Program-made: the position numbers and the translations under genes
Notes under the pieces: model-generated
Seen by the model: only the letters and a program-made list of their open reading frames with translations
What the model was told of the DNA's origin: nothing
Database searches by the model: none
Part shown: in pieces, positions 8,894-19,500 of the stretch
How positions within the stretch are numbered: position 1 is the first letter of the stretch
Layout: the number at the start of each line of letters is the position of its first letter
Assembly (NCBI RefSeq): GCF_004801405.1
Contig: NZ_SSOB01000060.1
Span: 1-45,538 of the forward strand
Origin: Cohnella fermenti
GTDB taxonomy: Bacteria > Bacillota > Bacilli > Paenibacillales > Paenibacillaceae
Length of the DNA stretch: 45,538 nt
Reading direction: 5' to 3'

Positions 8894-10297
8894 ATGCAAA
8901 CTGTTCTGGTTCCGGAACAAACCTTGAACGTAAGCCATTTGGCGGATGTCGTTGTCGTCGGAGGTGGTCCGGCAGGAATTGCTGCAGCAATTGCTGCAGC
9001 GCGCAATGGTTCAAGTACGCTCTTAATCGAACAGCGAGGCTACATGGGCGGAATGGGGACTGCCGCCTTGGTGCCTGCTTTTTGTCCATTTACGGACGGA
9101 GAAAAACCTGTTATTCGTGGTATCGGCTTAGAGCTTCTGGAAATAATGAAGCGCGAGGCAGGAGAGAGCTATTACGATCGCTTTAAACAACAGTTGGACT
9201 GGGTCCCCATAGATGTTGAGACGTTAAAAAGGATATACGATCGAGAGGTGCTGGGAAGCGGGGCTCACATCCTGTTCCATACGATGGTCGAACAAGTACT
9301 TCTCAAAGATGATGCAATCGAAGGCATAGTGATCGTAAATAAATCAGGTCGCACCGTTGTAAAAGCAAAACTTTATATCGACGCGACAGGAGACGCCGAT
9401 CTGGCTGCATTAGCAGGCGTACCATTTCAACCGAAGGATGATAACGGAGAGCTTCAACCTGGAACAATGTGTTATGTTGTTGCAGGTGCAGATAAAGCTC
9501 GCTTTGAGAAATTTCTTGAGGAAACTGGCGAACAACGGCATTTAGAAAATATCGTATCTAAGGCCCAACAGCAAGGAGACCTACCTGCCGGACGCAAGCG
9601 CATATCCGGTATGGCTTGGATTACTGAAACCGTTGTCGGGTTTAACTTCGGTCATCTATTCGGCATCGATGGTACAAATACTTCGGATCTGACGCAAGCA
9701 GCCATTGAAGGCCGCCAATTGATCCAGACACAAATTCGTTTCCTGCGCAACTATATACCAGGGTTCGAAAACATTCACCTCGTTCACTCTGGGGACCAAG
9801 TAGGCATTCGAGAAACGAGAAGAATCCTCGGAGATTACACACTGGTAGTCGATGATTACATCTCGGCCAGAACATTCTCAGACGATGTAGCCCGCAACTC
9901 CTACTTTATCGATATTCATCTCGCAAATGCACAAAGTACAATGACAATTAAGCATTTGCCTAAAGGTTACTCCCATGGCGTACCTTATCGTTGTATGCTG
10001 CCGCAAGGTAAATCAAATTTAATTATTGCAGGACGGTCTGTCTCATCCGATCGCCCCGTACAAGGCTCTCTTCGGGTTATGCCAAATTGTTTCGCCATGG
10101 GGCAGGCTGCCGGCACCGCGGCATCAATAGCAGCCGAATTGGATATTGGATTTCGCGACGTTAAGATTCAAGAACTTCAGCACAAATTAATCCAACAAGG
10201 CGCCTATTTAGGAGATACACCTGGGGTTGAAAGTACAACCTTGCAAGGAGGAACTGTTGTCTTCGCTGAAGAATGTGAGGACTCTGATCATCAGTAA
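8894..10297 (+). CDS. FAD-dependent oxidoreductase (FAD_oxidored family)
   Basis: About 467 residues. The dinucleotide-binding motif VVVVGGGPAGIAAAIAAARNG starts about 20 residues in, followed by LLIEQRGYMGGMGT and, later, the ATGDADLAALAGVP element typical of large FAD-dependent oxidoreductases linked to carbohydrate degradation. Near the C-terminus a second FAD-contact region reads LIIAGRSVSSDRPVQGSLRVMPNCFAMGQAAGTAA. The start is ATG at 8894 because GGGGAG lies 9 bases upstream. Divergent from the LacI regulator and followed by a hairpin, so it is a single-gene unit. Likely oxidises a sugar-derived substrate; the reaction is unknown. Confidence 0.88.
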   Translation: MQTVLVPEQTLNVSHLADVVVVGGGPAGIAAAIAAARNGSSTLLIEQRGYMGGMGTAALVPAFCPFTDGEKPVIRGIGLELLEIMKREAGESYYDRFKQQLDWVPIDVETLKRIYDREVLGSGAHILFHTMVEQVLLKDDAIEGIVIVNKSGRTVVKAKLYIDATGDADLAALAGVPFQPKDDNGELQPGTMCYVVAGADKARFEKFLEETGEQRHLENIVSKAQQQGDLPAGRKRISGMAWITETVVGFNFGHLFGIDGTNTSDLTQAAIEGRQLIQTQIRFLRNYIPGFENIHLVHSGDQVGIRETRRILGDYTLVVDDYISARTFSDDVARNSYFIDIHLANAQSTMTIKHLPKGYSHGVPYRCMLPQGKSNLIIAGRSVSSDRPVQGSLRVMPNCFAMGQAAGTAASIAAELDIGFRDVKIQELQHKLIQQGAYLGDTPGVESTTLQGGTVVFAEECEDSDHQ

Positions 10298-10300
10298 TCT

Positions 10301-10382
10301 TTAAGAACCACTCTCGAAGTTCTTAACCCCCGCATCGTCATTAAAGCTGAGGAGTTCGAGAATCTTTTATAGATTCTCGAAC
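10301..10382 (+). terminator. Two hairpins between convergent genes
   Basis: The arms 10301-10308 and 10319-10326 form an 8-bp stem (TTAAGAAC/GTTCTTAA). The arms 10354-10364 and 10372-10382 form a perfect 11-bp stem with a 7-base loop. Neither is followed by a long T run. They lie 3' of the FAD oxidoreductase and 3' of the convergent response regulator, so termination is the likely role. Confidence 0.55.
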
Positions 10383-10478
10383 ATTGTTTACATCCATTCT
10401 CTTCCTGTTGGGAATCTTGCAAATGACTATTTTTTCCGCGCCTCGTACAGCAACCGCGCTTCGTTGTCTCATCTGGAT

Positions 10479-11177
10479 TCAATCCTTGAACGCACTTCCG
10501 GCAACCATCATATATCCGGCCCCCCGAATCGTAACGATTCTCTCCGGGTTGGCAGGATCGGCCTCGATTTTTTTGCGTAAATTGCTGATGTGCACGGCGA
10601 CCGTCCTCGTATCCTCCAGACTCTCCATTCCCCAGATAAGCTGGAACAACGTATCGACAGGGACGACACGATTGACATTCTGCGCCATATAGGACAATAG
10701 ACTGAACTCTTTTTTCGATAAAAAGACGGTTTTACTATTCATGTTGACGGACTGTGCGTAGTAATCCAGCGTCAGCCCCGGCAGCTCCAGCAGTTGTTCT
10801 CTTCTGCCCGTCGACACCCTGCGAAGGTGAGCCTTGATCTTGGCCATGAGCACGCCCGGACTGAACGGCTTGGTCACATAATCGTCGCCGCCATCCGACA
10901 ATGCGCTGATCTTCACCTCGTCCTCCCCGCGGCTGCTCAGAAACAAGATCGGCGCATTCGTGCAGTTGCGTGCGTTCCTGCACCAGTCAATGCCGTTCTC
11001 ATTCGCCAGAAGGACATCCAGTACAATCAAATCCGGCTCGAGCGACACAAGCAGCTTCATGGCTTCTGTCCCGCTGTGGCTATACGAGGCTATAAAGCCC
11101 TCCCGCTCGCAATACGCCTGAACGATCTCGCATATATGGGGATCATCGTCGACGATCAGAATTTTGTACGCATCCAT
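10479..11177 (-). CDS. OmpR/PhoB-type response regulator
   Basis: A 232-residue cytosolic regulator. The receiver domain (1-115) has the acidic pocket D10-D12, phosphoacceptor D54 (IVLDVLLANE), a Ser at 81 and Lys 103 in VTKPFSPG. The C-terminal winged helix (130-228) contains LSKKEFSLLSYMAQNVNRVVP and VHISNLRKKIE and ends in RGAGYMM. The start is ATG at 11175-11177. Its first base coincides with the first base region of the kinase TGA (TGATG overlap), so translation is coupled. It forms an operon with the 7TMR-DISM kinase and would bind direct-repeat promoter sites. Targets are unknown; the adjacent giant surface protein is a reasonable guess. Confidence 0.93.
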   Translation of the reverse strand: MDAYKILIVDDDPHICEIVQAYCEREGFIASYSHSGTEAMKLLVSLEPDLIVLDVLLANENGIDWCRNARNCTNAPILFLSSRGEDEVKISALSDGGDDYVTKPFSPGVLMAKIKAHLRRVSTGRREQLLELPGLTLDYYAQSVNMNSKTVFLSKKEFSLLSYMAQNVNRVVPVDTLFQLIWGMESLEDTRTVAVHISNLRKKIEADPANPERIVTIRGAGYMMVAGSAFKD

Positions 11178-13342
11178 CACGCCGTCACCTTCCTTCTTGT
11201 CGGATACATAGGCAGCGTTACATGGAATATCGAGCCCGTCTTGCCGTCGCTCTCCGCTCGAATGGTCCCTCCATGCGCCTGTATGATTTCCCTGCAAATC
11301 GCCAGCCCGAGCCCGCTGCCTTCGATCTCTGCCTCCGCCTCCGCTTCTGGCGAAGCATACCGGTAATTACGATCGAAGATTTGCTCCAACTGATCCGGAG
11401 GAATCCCCATTCCGGAATCTTGTACGCTCATGATCGCATAACGGGTATGATTCACCTCGCACAGCGCTAGCGCAATACGCACCACTCCGCCTCTTGGGGT
11501 GAACTTTATCGCGTTCGACACGAGGTTAAACAACGCCTGCTCCAGTCTTGGCGCATCCATGTTGACAACCATTGGCACGTCGGGGCGTTGCTCTTCCACC
11601 TCTCCAAGGTCCAGTTGGAACTCCAGTCCCGCGTCGCGCACAACAAGCTCATACTGCTCATAGAACCGGCGAAGGAAGCGAACCGCATCCACCTGCTCCA
11701 TTCGATACGACACTTGTCCCGTCTCCAGATGCGACAAGAAGCTCAGCTCCTCGATCATGCGGTTAATTCGGATCGTGTTATCCCGGATATACTTCAAATA
11801 CTGTTCATTGCGCTCCGGCTTGACGCTGTCTCGCACAGCCTCGACATAACCAAGCATGCTGGACAGCGGCATACGCAGATCATGCGTAATATAAGCCAGG
11901 AGCTTCTTCCTCCCTTGCTCGGATTGAAGCAACCGATCATACGAGGTGCGAAGATCTTCATGCGCCGTGGACAACGCATAGGTGCGCTCCGCTACGAGCT
12001 GTTCCAAATTCGTATTCATCTCGATCAGCCTGCTGTTCGCGTCCTGCAGCTCCCGTGCAATCCGCTCTTCGTTCGTTGCCGTCCTCGTAAATCTGGAGAA
12101 GAGAAGCATCATCTGTGCGATTGTAAAGATTAACAGCCCAATCGGGGAGATATTCCCGATTCGCGACCATTCATTGTAATATAGAAAATCGTCGATGACC
12201 GTAACGAGAACAACGACCGACGCCAGCAGGAAGATCAGCGCTCCTTCCACACGCCTCGCAGCCGCATCGACCAGCCCAACCATCAGATACACCATATGCA
12301 GAACAACGATCACGCCGATCAACAGTAACATTTTCGAATAAATCAATGCAGGGGTTGCTACGACAACTAGACAGAGTGTGCCGGTTACGACCCGCGTGCC
12401 GAGACGGAACCATCGCGACACATAATTCGGGAAGACGCAATCAAAGTACATCGTGATGATATACCCGCTGCTGCACAGAATCAGGTATTCGAGCTTGAAC
12501 TGCAATTCCCATGGAATAGCCGGCCACAATTGGGCAATCATGAGATCGCCGACCAGCAAGGAGCGAATTCCGAACAGCAAGGCGAACAGGCCGAAGTACA
12601 AGGGAGCCCTGTCCTTGCGCCGCAGGAGGAACAACAGCAGGTGATACACGCCGATGATCAGCAGGCTTGCGGTGACGAACATCTCGGCGGCAATGTCCAC
12701 ATTGGTCCTGACCGTTAACCCATCACTGCCCCCCAACTCAATAGGCTTGGTAATACCGCCTCGCTTATGGGTGAAGTTGGCGACTTGCATCACCAGCTCC
12801 AGCTTGTCATTCCCCGGCGGGATGAACACCAGCTTCGTTGCCAGATGCGGTGTCGCGCTGCTCTTGTCCTGACCAACCGTACCGACCTGTGCCAGCAGCT
12901 CGCCATTCACCCATAATTTATACGCGTGGAAAATCGTCGGCAGCCGCAGCGCAAGCCGCTCGTTCCGATCCTGCTCGCCAAGCTGGATGTTAAGCCGAAA
13001 GGTTGCATAGCCTGTACCGCTCAACCGCTGCCCCTCTAACCGATAGCCGAGCCAGGAGCCGGGGATGTTGATCCAGCGATCCGCATTGCCGTCCGTGGCC
13101 GAACGAAGCCGGATATCCTCCGGCGACAGCAGCTCTTGCCAGTAGAACTCCCACTCCCCTTGCAGCTTGAGCGGCTGCTCACTGACATGAATCTGCGTGA
13201 CATCCAGAACGCCTTCTTCGCTTTGGTACTTAGGGGAGTCCGGTGCAGGGAGGATGGCATAGCTTACCATCATTCCGACAACAACCGCAGCAGCTATATA
13301 TAGCAAGATCGAACGAGAACCGAAGCGGAGCATTCCCCTCAT
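11177..13342 (-). CDS. 7TMR-DISM sensor histidine kinase
   Basis: A 721-residue membrane kinase. A single N-terminal hydrophobic segment (10-30) is followed by an extracellular jelly-roll-like domain (about 55-205, with GEWEFYWQEL, INIPGSW and GYATFRL). Seven hydrophobic helices follow (about 215-415), then a coiled coil (425-475), an H-box with His 487 (AYITHDLRMPLSS), an N-box (LFNLVSNAIKF), the G1 motif QDSGMGI and the G2 motif GSGLGL. The extracellular domain suggests sensing of a carbohydrate-like ligand, as known for the DISM family. It is cognate to the overlapping response regulator. A short acidic EAEAEAE stretch sits in the ATP lid, which is unusual. Confidence 0.93.
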   Translation of the reverse strand: MRGMLRFGSRSILLYIAAAVVVGMMVSYAILPAPDSPKYQSEEGVLDVTQIHVSEQPLKLQGEWEFYWQELLSPEDIRLRSATDGNADRWINIPGSWLGYRLEGQRLSGTGYATFRLNIQLGEQDRNERLALRLPTIFHAYKLWVNGELLAQVGTVGQDKSSATPHLATKLVFIPPGNDKLELVMQVANFTHKRGGITKPIELGGSDGLTVRTNVDIAAEMFVTASLLIIGVYHLLLFLLRRKDRAPLYFGLFALLFGIRSLLVGDLMIAQLWPAIPWELQFKLEYLILCSSGYIITMYFDCVFPNYVSRWFRLGTRVVTGTLCLVVVATPALIYSKMLLLIGVIVVLHMVYLMVGLVDAAARRVEGALIFLLASVVVLVTVIDDFLYYNEWSRIGNISPIGLLIFTIAQMMLLFSRFTRTATNEERIARELQDANSRLIEMNTNLEQLVAERTYALSTAHEDLRTSYDRLLQSEQGRKKLLAYITHDLRMPLSSMLGYVEAVRDSVKPERNEQYLKYIRDNTIRINRMIEELSFLSHLETGQVSYRMEQVDAVRFLRRFYEQYELVVRDAGLEFQLDLGEVEEQRPDVPMVVNMDAPRLEQALFNLVSNAIKFTPRGGVVRIALALCEVNHTRYAIMSVQDSGMGIPPDQLEQIFDRNYRYASPEAEAEAEIEGSGLGLAICREIIQAHGGTIRAESDGKTGSIFHVTLPMYPTRRKVTA

Positions 13343-13446
13343 AATGAGACCGACCCCAATCTGCAGGATACGAGATACATTCGTTGATTATCTCAACAAT
13401 AGCATCGTTAAGGAAAAATGTACCCTGCAAATATCTGTAAAGTGTG

Positions 13447-13479
13447 GATCGGCCTGCCCCCGGCGGGAGCAGGCCGATC
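13447..13479 (-). terminator. GC-rich hairpin after giant surface protein gene
   Basis: An 11-bp perfect stem (arms 13447-13457 and 13469-13479) closes a GC-rich loop, 27 bases after the stop of the giant gene and upstream of the kinase gene on the same strand. It lacks a strong T tract, so it may be a partial terminator or an mRNA 3' stabiliser. Confidence 0.6.
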
Positions 13480-13505
13480 TGTCTCTTATGTGCTAACGAA
13501 GAAAG

Positions 13506-16500
13506 TTAAAGACCGGAATCGTGCTTCATAACCATCAAGTGAGCTTTCCCTTGCGTATATATGGCGTCCAGATAGAACACATATAAGTTGTCATGGCTGT
13601 CTATAGCCATTCCGGTATCGTAAGCCGCAGTATCAGAGAATTCGGCATTGCCTACGGGGGTCCAGTTGCCATCGACGTATTTCACCACGGTCGCCTTGCT
13701 CCCGAATCCATAGATCATATAAGGAATACCGGAGCTATCGAACACAAGATTGTCACGGGCGCCGAACCAATTATCCCCTAATTCGATCGTGCCGATCGTT
13801 TCCCAATCAGAACCCATATATCGCATCACGGTCATGACTGAACCATCCCTGTAAACGATATAAGGCACGCTATTGGGATCCAGTGCAAATGAACTATATT
13901 GAGCCCCGTAAGGGGAACTGCTGACGACAGTGTTCCAACTGCCGCTCACGTACGTAGAAATAAATGCGCTTCTCTCTCCCGACACCAAATCCGATGTTTC
14001 TTGGAATACATACGGGATGTTGTTTTTGTCAAACTTGATGGTCGGAGGCATCCAACCGCTAACGAGAGCATCTCCGCCAACTAACTCCACCCACTGATTA
14101 CTGCTACCGTCAAATTTGGCCACCTTCGTGCTGTAAGAACCTCCACTAGCAAACACATAAGCTAGATAAGGAATATCATTGTTGTCGAAGGCGAGGGACG
14201 GGGCGTTAAGGCCGCTGGAGAGGCTCTGGCCTACGTCTCCCCAAGTGCCAGCGTTATACTTGCGCACAACTAGCTGTCCACCTTCAGGTGCGTAAACAAT
14301 GTAAGGAGTGTCATTGTGATCCAGGGCAATCGCTAGCAGGTCCCCTCCCGCGAACGAACCGATGTTTGCCCAAACGTCTCCTTCATATTTCATCACATTT
14401 ATAGTTCCATTTAGCGATGTAATCACATAAGGAGTTCCCTGACTGTCAAGAGCAAATCTAAAGCTAAACGCTTCACCTGGCGAGTCCCCTACAGCTTGCC
14501 ACGGCGACAAGGTCCACTTCGCATATATCGTCAGATTGCCGGTCACCGCCGCATTGAAGTCGTAGGCTTGCGTACCCGAGAGATCCATATACCAGCCCTC
14601 GAACGTATACCCCTTCCACGTCGGAACGTTAGGCGCCGTCGCCTTATTGCCCGGATCCACCGTTTGGCTATTCACGGCTGCCCCGCCGTTGCTGTTGAAG
14701 CTCACCGTGTAGCTGGTCTTCGTCCACTTCGCATATAACGAGAGATTAGCCGTCACCGGTGTCCCGAAGCTATAGTAGGCTTCATTCTGATCGGCGTCGA
14801 TATACCACCAACCGCCGAACGTGTAACCGTCCTTCGTCGGTTCGTCAGGTTCCCTTGCCGTGCCGTTAAATTCCACCGTTTGGGCCTCAGCCGTCGGCAA
14901 TCCTCCGTCGCTGTCGAAGCTCACCGTGTAGGTGGCCGTCCACTTCGCGTACAAGGTGAGATTAGCCGTTACAGGCGTCGTGAAGACGTAGGCATTCGTC
15001 CCCGCGAGTTCTCTGTACCAACCACTGAACGAGTAACCGGCCAGCGTCGGTGCAGCAGGCTCTGCAGCCGTGCCGTTATATTCCACCGTCTGATTCCCCA
15101 CCGCAGAGCCGCCGTTGCTGTTGAAGCTCACCGTATAGCTGTTCGTCGTCCACTTCGCGTACAACGTGACGTCCGTCGTAATTGGTGTCGCCGTGAAGCT
15201 GAAGGATTGCGTCACGCCGCTGTCGCTGTACCAGCCGCCGAACGTGTGACCGGCCAGCGTCGGTGCAGCAGGTTGGGTAGCCTTGCCGTTATATTCCACC
15301 GTCTGGCTACCCACCGCAGAGCCGCCGTTGCTGTTGAAGCTCACCGTGTAGCTGTTCGTCGTCCACTTCGCGTACAACGTGACATCCGCCGTGATCGGTG
15401 TCGCCGCGAAGTTGAAGGACTGCGTCACGCCGCTGTCGCTGTACCAGCCGCCGAACGTGTGACCGGCCAGCGTCGGTGCAGCAGGTTGGGTAGCCTTGCC
15501 GTTGTAGTCCACCGTCTGGCTACCCACCGCAGAGCCGCCGTTACTGTTGAAGCTCACCGTGTAGCTGTTAAGCGTCCACTTCGCGTACAACACGAAGCTC
15601 CCCGTCACCGGCGTTGTGAAGCTGTACGCTTGCGTCAGAGTTCTGTCGCTGTACCAGCCGCCGAATGTATGGCCCTCCCGCGTCGGTGCATCAGGTTCCG
15701 AAGCAACGTCGCCTTCTACCACCGTCTGGTTGTCCACTGTTGTACCGCCATCACTGTCGAAGCTCATCGTGTAGCTAGCCGTCCACTTCGCGTACAACAT
15801 GAGGTCAGTTGTTACTGATGTCGTGAAGTCATAACGGCTTGCCAAGTTACTGTTGCTGTACCAGCCGCTGAACACATAACCAGCCTTCGTCGGTTCCTCC
15901 GGTTCTCTTGCTTGGTAGCCTTCTCCAACCGTCTGGTCAGCCACTTCCGACCCGCCATCGCTGCTGAAGCTCACCGTGTAGCTATTAAGTGTCCACTTCG
16001 CGTACAACACGAAGTTGCCCGTCACCGGTGCCGTGAAGTTGTAAGCGTCAGTTAGACCTGCGCTGGTGTACCAACCAGCGAATACATAGCTTTCCCGCGT
16101 AGGAGCAACAGGCATCGCAACCTGCGCGCCTTCGTTCACCATCAGGCTGTCCACTGGCGTGCCCTCAGTGCTGTCAAAGCTCACCGTGTAGCGATGGATC
16201 CACTTCGCATACAAGAGAAGATCAGCCGTCACCGGTGTCGCGAAGCTGTAAGCTTGCGTCAGATTGCTGTCGCTGTACCAGCCAATGAACTCATAGCTTT
16301 CCCGTGTTGGTGCCGTTGGCTCTGCAGCCGTTCTGTTGTATTCCACCGTCAGATCGCCCACATCCGTACCGCCGTCACTGTCGAAGCTCACCGTGTAGCG
16401 ATTAAGCGTCCACTTCGCGTACAACACGAAGCTACCCGTAACCGGTGTCGTGAAGTTGTAAGCATCAGTTAGACCTGCGTTGGTGTACCACCCGCCGAAC

Positions 16501-19500
16501 GTATGACCCTCCCGCGTCGGTGAAGCAGGTTCTGCAGCCGTACCGTTGTATTCCACCGTCTGGCTAACCACCGCGGAGCCGCCATTGCTGTTATAGCTCA
16601 CCGTATAGCTGTTAAGCGTCCACTTCGCGTACAACGTGAAGCTCCCCGTCACCGGCGTTGCGAAGCTGTAAGCGTGCGTCTTAGCGCTGTCGCTGTACCA
16701 GCCGCCGAAGGTGTGGCCGATCAGCGTCGGTGCGTCAGGCTCCGAAGCCACGCCGCCCTCTTCCACCGTCTGGTCACCCACTTCCGTGCCGCCGTTGCTG
16801 CTGAAGCTCACCGTGAATAGGGCCGTCCACTTCGCGTATAACGCGAGGTCGGTCGTCACTAAGGTTGCGAAGTCGTAGCGGCTCTCCAAGACGCTATCGC
16901 TGTACCAGCCGCCAAACACATAACCAGCCTTCGTCGGTTCAGCCGGCTCGCTTGCCGGATCACCATAATCCACCGCCTGGTCAGCTACCTCCGGACCGCC
17001 GTTGCTGTCGAAGCTCACCGTGTAGCGGTTCGTCGTCCACTGAGCGACTAGCTCGATATCATGCTCAGGCATCGTTGTCGGTGGAGCGGGCGACCATCCC
17101 GTGAATACATGTCCCTGCCAAGTTGGAGCTCCCAGGTATAACCCCGTCGTTGCCCCGAACGGGATGTTAACCTCCTTAGTCGCAATACCGGCGCCATTGT
17201 AGTTGATCGTCATCTTGTAGCTATTACGCTTATAGTACAGCTTCAGCACCGTTGTTCCGTTGCCCGCAATCGGGGCCGCCAGCACGGTCCCCGGAACGCT
17301 CTCGTCGAACGTAAAGCTCTCATAGGACCTGGTCGGATTCGTCAGGCTCGCCTCGGTGCCGGTGGCCCCATAATACGTTTCCGTATCCGCCACGGTGTAG
17401 GTGTTGTTGGCGATATTCTGCTTCAAATATACGACATTATAGGACGTGTTCTCCCGAGCGGTCCACAATGCGGTATAGGTGGTGTTCGAGGTCGGCATGA
17501 TGCTCGGCGCCTCCGGCGACCACCCGGCGAACGTATAGCCCGGTCTTGTCGGCACCGGTACACGAGCGGAGATATTTTTACCGAACAGTGCCGTTATCGA
17601 ACTTTGAGGAGCGCCCTCATAATTCAAGTCGAAGGTCATGGTTCGACTCGTCGGATAGTATTCCACTCGCACTACCGTCGAACCGTCGCCCCTGATGTAC
17701 GCACCGCTTGCCGTTCCGTTCGCGTAGCCTTGATCTTGGAAGCGGGCAGAGTTGATCCGAATTTCCGTATCGGTGGTACCGGTCAATTCCTCCGTATATG
17801 CAGGTCCGGACGATGTTCTTGTGTCAGGATCCATCAAGTAGTGTTCCACCGTATACGGCGTATTCGTATTCGCGATCCAGTGTGCGTACAGATGGAGATC
17901 CACTGTGGACATTCGACTCGGAATCGTCACCTTCGTGCCGCCAGCAGCAGCCGTATACCAACCGTCAAACGTGTATCCCGGATAGTTCAGCGTCGTTACG
18001 CTGATCGCCGTGTTAGGGGGAGCAACGATAACCTCCGTCACTCCGCCGTTCTGCGGCTCCAACTGCAGGGTATATTCCCCCGACCTGATGCGCCAAGTCA
18101 CCGGAATCGAGCGCTTGATCGGATCGGACGTGAACGACAGCGGCGCCCCTCTCCACGTGATGACCAGGTTGCCTTTGCTCAACGGACTGCTTGTATCCAC
18201 CACCTCGACCTTCCCGGTAGTCGTGTTATACCTGAAGTTCGCATTGTCTACCTGAATATCGAATCTCGAACGATCATAGGCTTGGGTATCCGTGTTGCCG
18301 GTCGTCAAATCGAACGTACTCATCGTGAGCAAGGACTCAGGCACAGCAAGAGATGTCGCTGCACCCGCCAAGTTCAATTCGATCTTATTATCCTGAGGAT
18401 AGGCGAAGTCGCTGACATTCCGCTTCTCACCTACCGTGTACAGCGGCCATGTGTTCTCGTAGATCGGCACGCTGGCCGAGAGCAAACCGTCGCCCAATTG
18501 GGCGCCAACCGCGCTCTGCAGATAAATGCCAATCTCGACATACAGAGCACCCAAAGACTGGGTAGACTGCACCCCGTTCAATCGCTTCAACTGATAGTAG
18601 AAGTATCCCCATAGATTCACATAGGCGCCGGGTTCTATAGACAGCCCGATGCTATTCAGCTCGACACTTCCAATCCCGGCTTTAAGCTCCATATGAATGC
18701 CCGCCCGCAAGCCGAGCGTTCCCATGACATAGAAGGTGAACTGATAATTGCCGTCTCCCGGCAAGCTTACGGTGCTGCTCGTACCTGTGAAGCTAAGCAC
18801 GCGCAGGGTAGCCGAGTAACGCTTCGCAGTCGTATAGTTGAAGTCCGCCCCGACCGTCAGGTTCACATTGGCGGTGACAACGAACTCTGCGGTAAAGTTG
18901 ACTTCAACGATATTGAGCGCCACGCGCACGCTCTTGCTCACGAGTTCCTTCTTGATTAACGTAACCCAATCCGTCTCGTTCTCCATCATCTCTTGATACT
19001 GAGCTTTCAAAGTCTCCGCGTCTACTGCGGTATCTTGCACCCCATCAATTAATGCTTGAATCTCTGTCGCGATGTCTCGAACCTTGCCCAGCACACCGCC
19101 ATTATTCGCCTTATCCCAGTCCGTTAGCGCATCCTCCAGCTTATCATGTTCAACGGTGGCGATCTTCGCCGTAACGTTGATACCGGTGTAGCTATAAGCA
19201 TCCAGATTCGCGGTGACCACATAATCGTCTATGCTGTACCAGTAAGGGATATCACCGAGCCATGTCTCGATATAATGCCAATGTCCTTGCATATCCCCGT
19301 TTACGCCCAGACCCAAGTTAATCTCCTCAAGGAAGGTACCGGTCATATGGATAACGAGGTCGCTCTCTTCATGAATCCGAATGACAATGTCGGCTCCCAC
19401 CTGCAGCGTGGCGCTTACACCGGAGGTTCGGCCCTCAATATGCTTCAGAGTCGTGCCTAGCGAAGCGACGACGGTCAGATTCTCTACGCTGACCTTGTCT

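Noticed and set aside
14880..15818. Open frame of 312 codons on the plus strand
   Set aside because: Antisense shadow of the B-repeats in the first giant gene, with Arg/His-rich composition.
17604..18614. Open frame of 336 codons on the plus strand
   Set aside because: Antisense of the giant surface protein gene; the sense frame carries clear repeats and continues uninterrupted.
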